A stretch of 64,000 nucleotides of DNA, taken from NCBI RefSeq assembly GCF_027853965.1, contig NZ_JAQGLB010000005.1, positions 372,001 through 436,000 on the forward strand, in the 5' to 3' direction. A program made the translations under genes and the position numbers. This DNA comes from Saccharopolyspora indica (GTDB lineage: Bacteria > Actinomycetota > Actinomycetes > Mycobacteriales > Pseudonocardiaceae). Below are positions 60,149 to 64,000 of this stretch, in pieces (position 1 is the stretch's first letter; each line of letters opens with the position of its first letter). Under the pieces are notes generated by a model that saw nothing but the letters and a program-made list of their open reading frames with translations, was not told where the DNA came from and ran no database searches.

Positions 60149-61429
60149 ATGAGCGCCACCGATGCGGCGACGGTGACCGACGAACGCCCCCGGATACCGC
60201 GCGTTCTCCTGCCCTTCCGCCGCAGCTCCTACCGCAGGCTCTCCGCCGCCCTGTGCTTCAGCCTGTTCACCACCGGGTTGTGGACGGTCGGCCAGGTCTG
60301 GGAGGTGGTGCGGCTCGGCGGCGGCGCCAGCCAGCTCTCGCTGGTCGCCGCGGCGGCCTCGCTGGGCGCGCTGCTGCCGATGCTGCTCGGCGGCGCGATC
60401 GCCGACCGGGTGGCGCAGAAGACGATCCTGCTCGTGGTGCAGAGCGCGCACACCGTCCTGCTCACCACCGCCGCCGTGCTGTCGCTGACCGACCGGATGC
60501 AGATCTGGCACCTCGTGGTGATCGCCTTCCTCGGCGGCACCGCGGTCGCCTTCTACTTCCCCGCCTACTCCGCCTGGCTGCCCGCGCTGCTGGCCGAGGA
60601 GGAGCTCATGGCGGCCAACGGTTTCGAGGGCATGGTCCGGCCGACCATCCAGCAGGCCGCAGGCCCGGCGCTGGGCAGCCTCGTCATCTCCGCCTTCGCG
60701 CCCGGTGCGGCGATGGCGGTGGCCGCGGGCACCGCGTTCGCGGCCTGGTGCATGTTCTGGACCGTCCCCCGCACTCCGCTGCGCGGCGCGACGCGTCAGG
60801 CGCGCAGCGTCCTCGCCGACGTCGCGGAGGGCTTCCGCTACATGCTCGCCACCCGGTGGCTGGTCGCCTCGCTGCTGTTCGCCTCGCTCATGGTGATGGT
60901 GACGATGGGGCCGCTGCAGGTGGTGCTGCCGTTCCTCATCAAGGACCGCCTCGGCGGCGGCGCCGAGCAGCACGCGCTCGTGCTGGCCATGTGGGGCATC
61001 GGCGGTGCCGTCGGGTCGCTGCTGATGGGCTCGCTGCGGATGCCCCGCCGCTACCTCACCACCATGATCGGGCTGTGGGGCGTGGCGAGCCTGCCGCTGC
61101 TGGTGGTCGCGGTGGCCACCAACATCTGGACGGTGGCCGCCGCCGCGTTCGCCGTGGGGGCGATGTTCTCCAGCCCGATGGTGCTGTGGGGCACGCTGCT
61201 GCAGCGCCGGGTGCCGCCGCAGCTGCTCGGCCGGATCACCAGCCTCGACTTCTTCGTGTCGCTGGCGTTCATGCCGCTGTCGATGGCGATGGCCGGGCCG
61301 GTCTCCGAGGCGATCGGCACCCGCGCGACGTTCATCGTGGCCGGGCTCGTGCCGCTGGTGGCCGCGGTGCTGGCGATCACGCTGGGCAGGCTGCCGGCGG
61401 ACGAGAAGGCCCACCCGCTGTCCCGCTAG
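60149..61429 (+). CDS. MFS transporter, EntS/drug-exporter type
   Basis: A 426-residue, 12-helix major facilitator of the MFS_3/EntS-like group, which usually exports siderophores, macrolides or other drugs. It has RRLSAALCFSLFTTGLWTVG in the first helix, GGAIADRVAQKTILL as motif A and a weakly charged C-terminal half. ATG 60149 has a modest AGG site; upstream in-frame codons lie in a different-looking stretch. It follows the acyl-CoA operon by 111 bases and probably has its own promoter. Substrate unknown. Confidence 0.85.
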   Translation: MSATDAATVTDERPRIPRVLLPFRRSSYRRLSAALCFSLFTTGLWTVGQVWEVVRLGGGASQLSLVAAAASLGALLPMLLGGAIADRVAQKTILLVVQSAHTVLLTTAAVLSLTDRMQIWHLVVIAFLGGTAVAFYFPAYSAWLPALLAEEELMAANGFEGMVRPTIQQAAGPALGSLVISAFAPGAAMAVAAGTAFAAWCMFWTVPRTPLRGATRQARSVLADVAEGFRYMLATRWLVASLLFASLMVMVTMGPLQVVLPFLIKDRLGGGAEQHALVLAMWGIGGAVGSLLMGSLRMPRRYLTTMIGLWGVASLPLLVVAVATNIWTVAAAAFAVGAMFSSPMVLWGTLLQRRVPPQLLGRITSLDFFVSLAFMPLSMAMAGPVSEAIGTRATFIVAGLVPLVAAVLAITLGRLPADEKAHPLSR

Positions 61430-61436
61430 CGGCCTG

Positions 61437-61476
61437 GTCCGGAGAACCCCCAGCGGGTGCTGGGGGTTCTCCGGAC
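61437..61476. terminator. Strong bidirectional terminator hairpin
   Basis: GTCCGGAGAACCCCCAGC and its exact reverse complement (18 pairs) enclose GGGT, eight bases after the MFS stop and five bases from the convergent acyl-CoA synthetase stop. Confidence 0.85.
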
Positions 61477-61480
61477 GCGG

Positions 61481-63148
61481 TCAGCTCCCCTGCGCACCGA
61501 GGTGGTCGCGCAGCTGCCGCTTGAGCACCTTGCCGGTCTGCGTGCGCGGCAGCGGTTCGGGGCGGATCACCACGTGCGCGGGGACCTTGAACGCCGCCAG
61601 CCGGGCCGCGACGTGCTGCTGCAGCTCGGCGGCGTCGACCTCGGCCCGCAGGTTCACCACCGCCGCCACCTCCTCGCCCAGCTTCGGGTGCGGCAGGCCG
61701 ATGACCGCGCAGTCGACCACCGCCGGGTGCTCGAACAGCGCCGCCTCGACCTCCGCGCAGTAGACGTTCTCGCCGCCGCGGATCACCACGTCCTTGAGCC
61801 GGTCGACCACGTGCACCCAGCCGTCCACGACGTAGCCGAGGTCGCCGGTGCGGAACCACCCGTCGACGAACGATTCCGCGGTGGCCTGCGGGTTGTTCCA
61901 GTAGCCGCGGACCACGTTGGGCCCGCGGAACCACAGCTCGCCGATCTCGCCGTCGGGCAGGTCCTCGCAGGTCGACGGATCCACGACGCGCAGGTCAGCA
62001 CCGGGCGCGCACCGGCCGACGCTGTCGGCGCGGGCGAGGTAGTCGCCGCCGGCGTTGCTCACCACTCCCGAGGTCGTCTCGGTCAGCCCGTAACCGCTGG
62101 CCGGGGTGACGCCGGTGCCCAGCCCGCCGATGCGGTGCACGAGGTCGGGCGGGATGGGCGCGCCACCCATGTTCACGCCCTCCAGCCGCCGCACCGCGTC
62201 GCCCTGCTCGACCAGGTCGCGCATCACGGTCGGCACCCCGGCCGCGCTGGTCAGGCCCTCCTCGACGATCAGCCGCCCGGCCTCCTCCCGGTCCCAGCGG
62301 TACAGGGTGGCCAGCTTCACCCCGGCCAGCGTGGTGAAGCACAGCGTGGTGAGCCCGGCGATGTGGAACAGCGGGAACGTCAGCAGCACGCCGGGCTGCG
62401 GCGCCGCCGGGTCGCCCAGCGGCGGGAACACCCCGCCGTTGGCCACCGCGGCCTGCACCCGCCGGTTGACCACCGTGTTGAGCAGGTTCGTGCAGTGGTT
62501 GCGGTGCGTGCCGACCGCGCCCTTGGGCCGGCCCGTGGTGCCGGAGGTGTACATGATGGTCGCGTCGTCGTCGGGCCCGATGGCCACCTCCGGCAGCTCG
62601 GCGTCGGCCGGCAGCGACGCCATCAGCTCGGACCAGGGGCGCGCCCCGGGCACCGATGCCCCGCCGCGGACCGCCACGACCGGGATCTCGCGGTCGATCA
62701 GGGCGGCCCGCTCGGCGTCGGCGAACACCAGCGACGCCCCGGAGTCGGTCAGCCCGTAGCGCAGCTCGGCGTCGGTCCACCAGGCGTTGAGCGGAACCGC
62801 GATCAACCCCGCGGCCTGGATCGCCCAGAAGACCACCGACCACTCCGGGAAGTTGCGCATCGCGATGGCCACCCGGTCACCGCTGACCAGCCCGTACTCC
62901 TCCCGCAAGCAGCGCGCGAGCCCGGCGACCAGCCGGAAGTGCTCGGCGAAGCTGCACCGGAAGTCCTGGTACACCAAGAAGTCCCGCGCACCGTACCCGC
63001 CGCTGAACAGCACCACGTCCCGCAACGTAGCCGGGCCGCCGGTGTACACCCGCATCGGAATGCCGCCGACCTCCCGGGTGCCGATCTCGAAGTCCCCACC
63101 CGGCCCGATGAGCTCGGCGAGCAACCGCTCCCGCTGATCTTCCGCCAT
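61481..63148 (-). CDS. AMP-forming acyl-CoA synthetase (long-chain/FadD-like)
   Basis: A 555-residue ANL-family ligase. It has TIMYTSGTTGRPKGAVGTH, the adenine motif SGYGLTETTSG, WFRTGDLGYVVDGWVHVVDR (in part), the KDVVIRGGENVYCAEVE stretch and the catalytic Lys in RTQTGKVLKRQL. Sequence style matches FadD-type synthetases of actinomycetes. ATG 63148 is used, with AGGAGGGG upstream; TTG 63151 is an alternative. The crotonase gene lies upstream on the same strand, with a hairpin in between. Confidence 0.9.
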   Translation of the reverse strand: MAEDQRERLLAELIGPGGDFEIGTREVGGIPMRVYTGGPATLRDVVLFSGGYGARDFLVYQDFRCSFAEHFRLVAGLARCLREEYGLVSGDRVAIAMRNFPEWSVVFWAIQAAGLIAVPLNAWWTDAELRYGLTDSGASLVFADAERAALIDREIPVVAVRGGASVPGARPWSELMASLPADAELPEVAIGPDDDATIMYTSGTTGRPKGAVGTHRNHCTNLLNTVVNRRVQAAVANGGVFPPLGDPAAPQPGVLLTFPLFHIAGLTTLCFTTLAGVKLATLYRWDREEAGRLIVEEGLTSAAGVPTVMRDLVEQGDAVRRLEGVNMGGAPIPPDLVHRIGGLGTGVTPASGYGLTETTSGVVSNAGGDYLARADSVGRCAPGADLRVVDPSTCEDLPDGEIGELWFRGPNVVRGYWNNPQATAESFVDGWFRTGDLGYVVDGWVHVVDRLKDVVIRGGENVYCAEVEAALFEHPAVVDCAVIGLPHPKLGEEVAAVVNLRAEVDAAELQQHVAARLAAFKVPAHVVIRPEPLPRTQTGKVLKRQLRDHLGAQGS

Positions 63149-63192
63149 CAACCCCTCCTAGCTATCACTCCACATTGGATCGTTCGAACTCC

Positions 63193-63249
63193 CCCGGTGA
63201 AGGGCACCTCTTAGCAAGTAAGTTGCCTGAAGGTGCCCTTCACCGGGGC
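63193..63249. terminator. GTGAAGGGCACCT hairpin, copy 3
   Basis: A perfect 18-pair outer stem (63193-63210 with 63232-63249) encloses a GCAAGTAAGTTGC inner repeat. Read in reverse it matches the element at 40808. The right arm covers the stop codon of the crotonase gene. Confidence 0.8.
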
Positions 63250-64000
63250 TCCTCCCTCGGGGGCCAGGGTGGGATGTAGTCGGGGTAGTCGGTGGTGAGG
63301 CGCATCGGGAACTTCGGGGTGCGCTTGGCGAGGAACGCTTCGACGCCTTCGGCGGCGTCCGGGGACGCGCCCAGGTGGTTCATCGCCTTGGAGTCGAGGC
63401 GGTGGGCTTCCCACGGCGAATCCGCGCTGAGCATGCCCCAGAGGAGCTGGCGGGCCACCGCCACCGAGATGCCCGAGGTGTTGTCGGCGATCTCGCGGGC
63501 GATCCCGCGCGCGGCGGGCAGCAGGTCGTCGTCCGGGACCACGTGGGAGACCAGACGACCGGAGAGCGCCTCCCGCGCGTCGAAGACCCTGCCGGTGGCC
63601 ACCCACTCCATCGCCTGGGAGATGCCGACCACGCGGGGCAGGAACCACGTCGAGGCCGCTTCCGGGACGATGCCGCGACGGGCGAAGACCAGGCCGAACC
63701 GAGCCGATTCCGCGGCCAGCCGGATGTCGGCGGGCAGCATCATCGTCACGCCCACTCCGACCGCGGGCCCGTTGAACGCCACGATCACCGGCTTGCGCGA
63801 CTCGGCGATGCGCAGCGCCACCGCGCCCCCGCCGTCGCGCGGCACGCCGTCGATCTCGCCCGCCGCCCAGCGGGCCTTCGCCCGCTCGTCGTCGGCACCG
63901 GCGTTGAAGGTGTCCGCGCCCGCGCTCAGGTCCGCCCCGGCGCAGAACCCGCGACCGGCACCGGTGACGATCACCGCGCGGACCTCGTCGTCGGCATCGG
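63240..64000 (-). CDS. Crotonase-family protein (5' end beyond window)
   Basis: At least 253 residues of an enoyl-CoA hydratase/isomerase-fold protein, open to the window edge. The first oxyanion segment is VTGAGRGFCAGADL and the second is FNGPAVGVGVTMML. Both classic hydratase glutamates are missing (Thr and Leu/Val at those positions), but RRGIVPEAASTWFLPRVVG carries another Glu, as in a common actinobacterial crotonase group of unclear reaction. It shares strand and direction with the acyl-CoA synthetase downstream, so a joint role in acyl-CoA breakdown is likely. Confidence 0.9.
   Translation of the reverse strand, partial: DADDEVRAVIVTGAGRGFCAGADLSAGADTFNAGADDERAKARWAAGEIDGVPRDGGGAVALRIAESRKPVIVAFNGPAVGVGVTMMLPADIRLAAESARFGLVFARRGIVPEAASTWFLPRVVGISQAMEWVATGRVFDAREALSGRLVSHVVPDDDLLPAARGIAREIADNTSGISVAVARQLLWGMLSADSPWEAHRLDSKAMNHLGASPDAAEGVEAFLAKRTPKFPMRLTTDYPDYIPPWPPREEPR

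Overview
The window is GC-rich (codon third positions almost always G or C) and looks like the chromosome of a filamentous or halotolerant actinomycete. The pairing of a glycine-betaine methyltransferase fusion with an XRE/DUF397 gene pair, flavohaemoglobin/NsrR and KorAB points to the Pseudonocardiales or a relative (Saccharopolyspora- or Actinopolyspora-like). This placement is inference from gene content, not from a marker gene. I see no tRNA, rRNA, CRISPR array, integrase or transposase.

Layout. (1) 1-7563, minus strand: a glycine/sarcosine/dimethylglycine methyltransferase fusion, SAM synthetase, adenosine kinase and B12-dependent methionine synthase (cut by the window edge). Together they make betaine and recycle its methyl donor; S-adenosylhomocysteine hydrolase is the only step not seen. 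(2) 8272-18795: an acyl-CoA synthetase, a secreted GH2 glycosidase with an exported aldose epimerase, an iron-box-controlled siderophore-binding lipoprotein, two alpha/beta hydrolases, and flavohaemoglobin with NsrR and its operator. (3) 19071-33531, minus strand: an exopolysaccharide locus. It holds two LuxR-type response regulators, a soluble histidine kinase, two GT4 glycosyltransferases, a processive GT2 synthase, a membrane-anchored GH18 protein, an NDP-sugar epimerase, an undecaprenyl-phosphate sugar transferase, an FAD oxidoreductase, an ATP-grasp ligase, a UDP-sugar dehydrogenase and a NodB deacetylase. No flippase or Wzy polymerase is present. (4) 33639-39208: an exported amidohydrolase and a MarR regulator with two operator copies, divergent from cupin, WrbA-like, imine-reductase-like and LLM flavin oxidoreductase genes. 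(5) 39265-40786: an XRE/DUF5753-DUF397 pair with a small divergent gene. (6) 40953-46554: KorAB 2-oxoacid:ferredoxin oxidoreductase, a nitroreductase and a class I flavoprotein disulfide reductase. (7) 46560-52867, minus strand: a PAS-PAS-GGDEF diguanylate cyclase, then a peptide-use group (proline iminopeptidase, aminopeptidase, OPT transporter, IclR). (8) 53042-60037, plus strand: a GntR regulator, then a tightly overlapping operon for uptake, CoA activation and oxidation of an unidentified carboxylate. (9) 60149-64000: an MFS exporter, another acyl-CoA synthetase and a partial crotonase.

Between the genes there is a striking set of short repeats. At least eleven loci carry hairpins built on ATTTC-N4-GAAAT, either single or as exact inverted pairs. 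Three loci carry a second hairpin type starting GTGAAGGGCACCT. A ~430-base compound inverted repeat lies at 16638-17064. A ~100-130-base dispersed repeat occurs four times, and one copy holds a 38-codon frame with a good ribosome binding site beside the ATP-grasp gene. Most hairpins sit just past stop codons and probably terminate transcription; the dispersed repeat has no explanation I can give.
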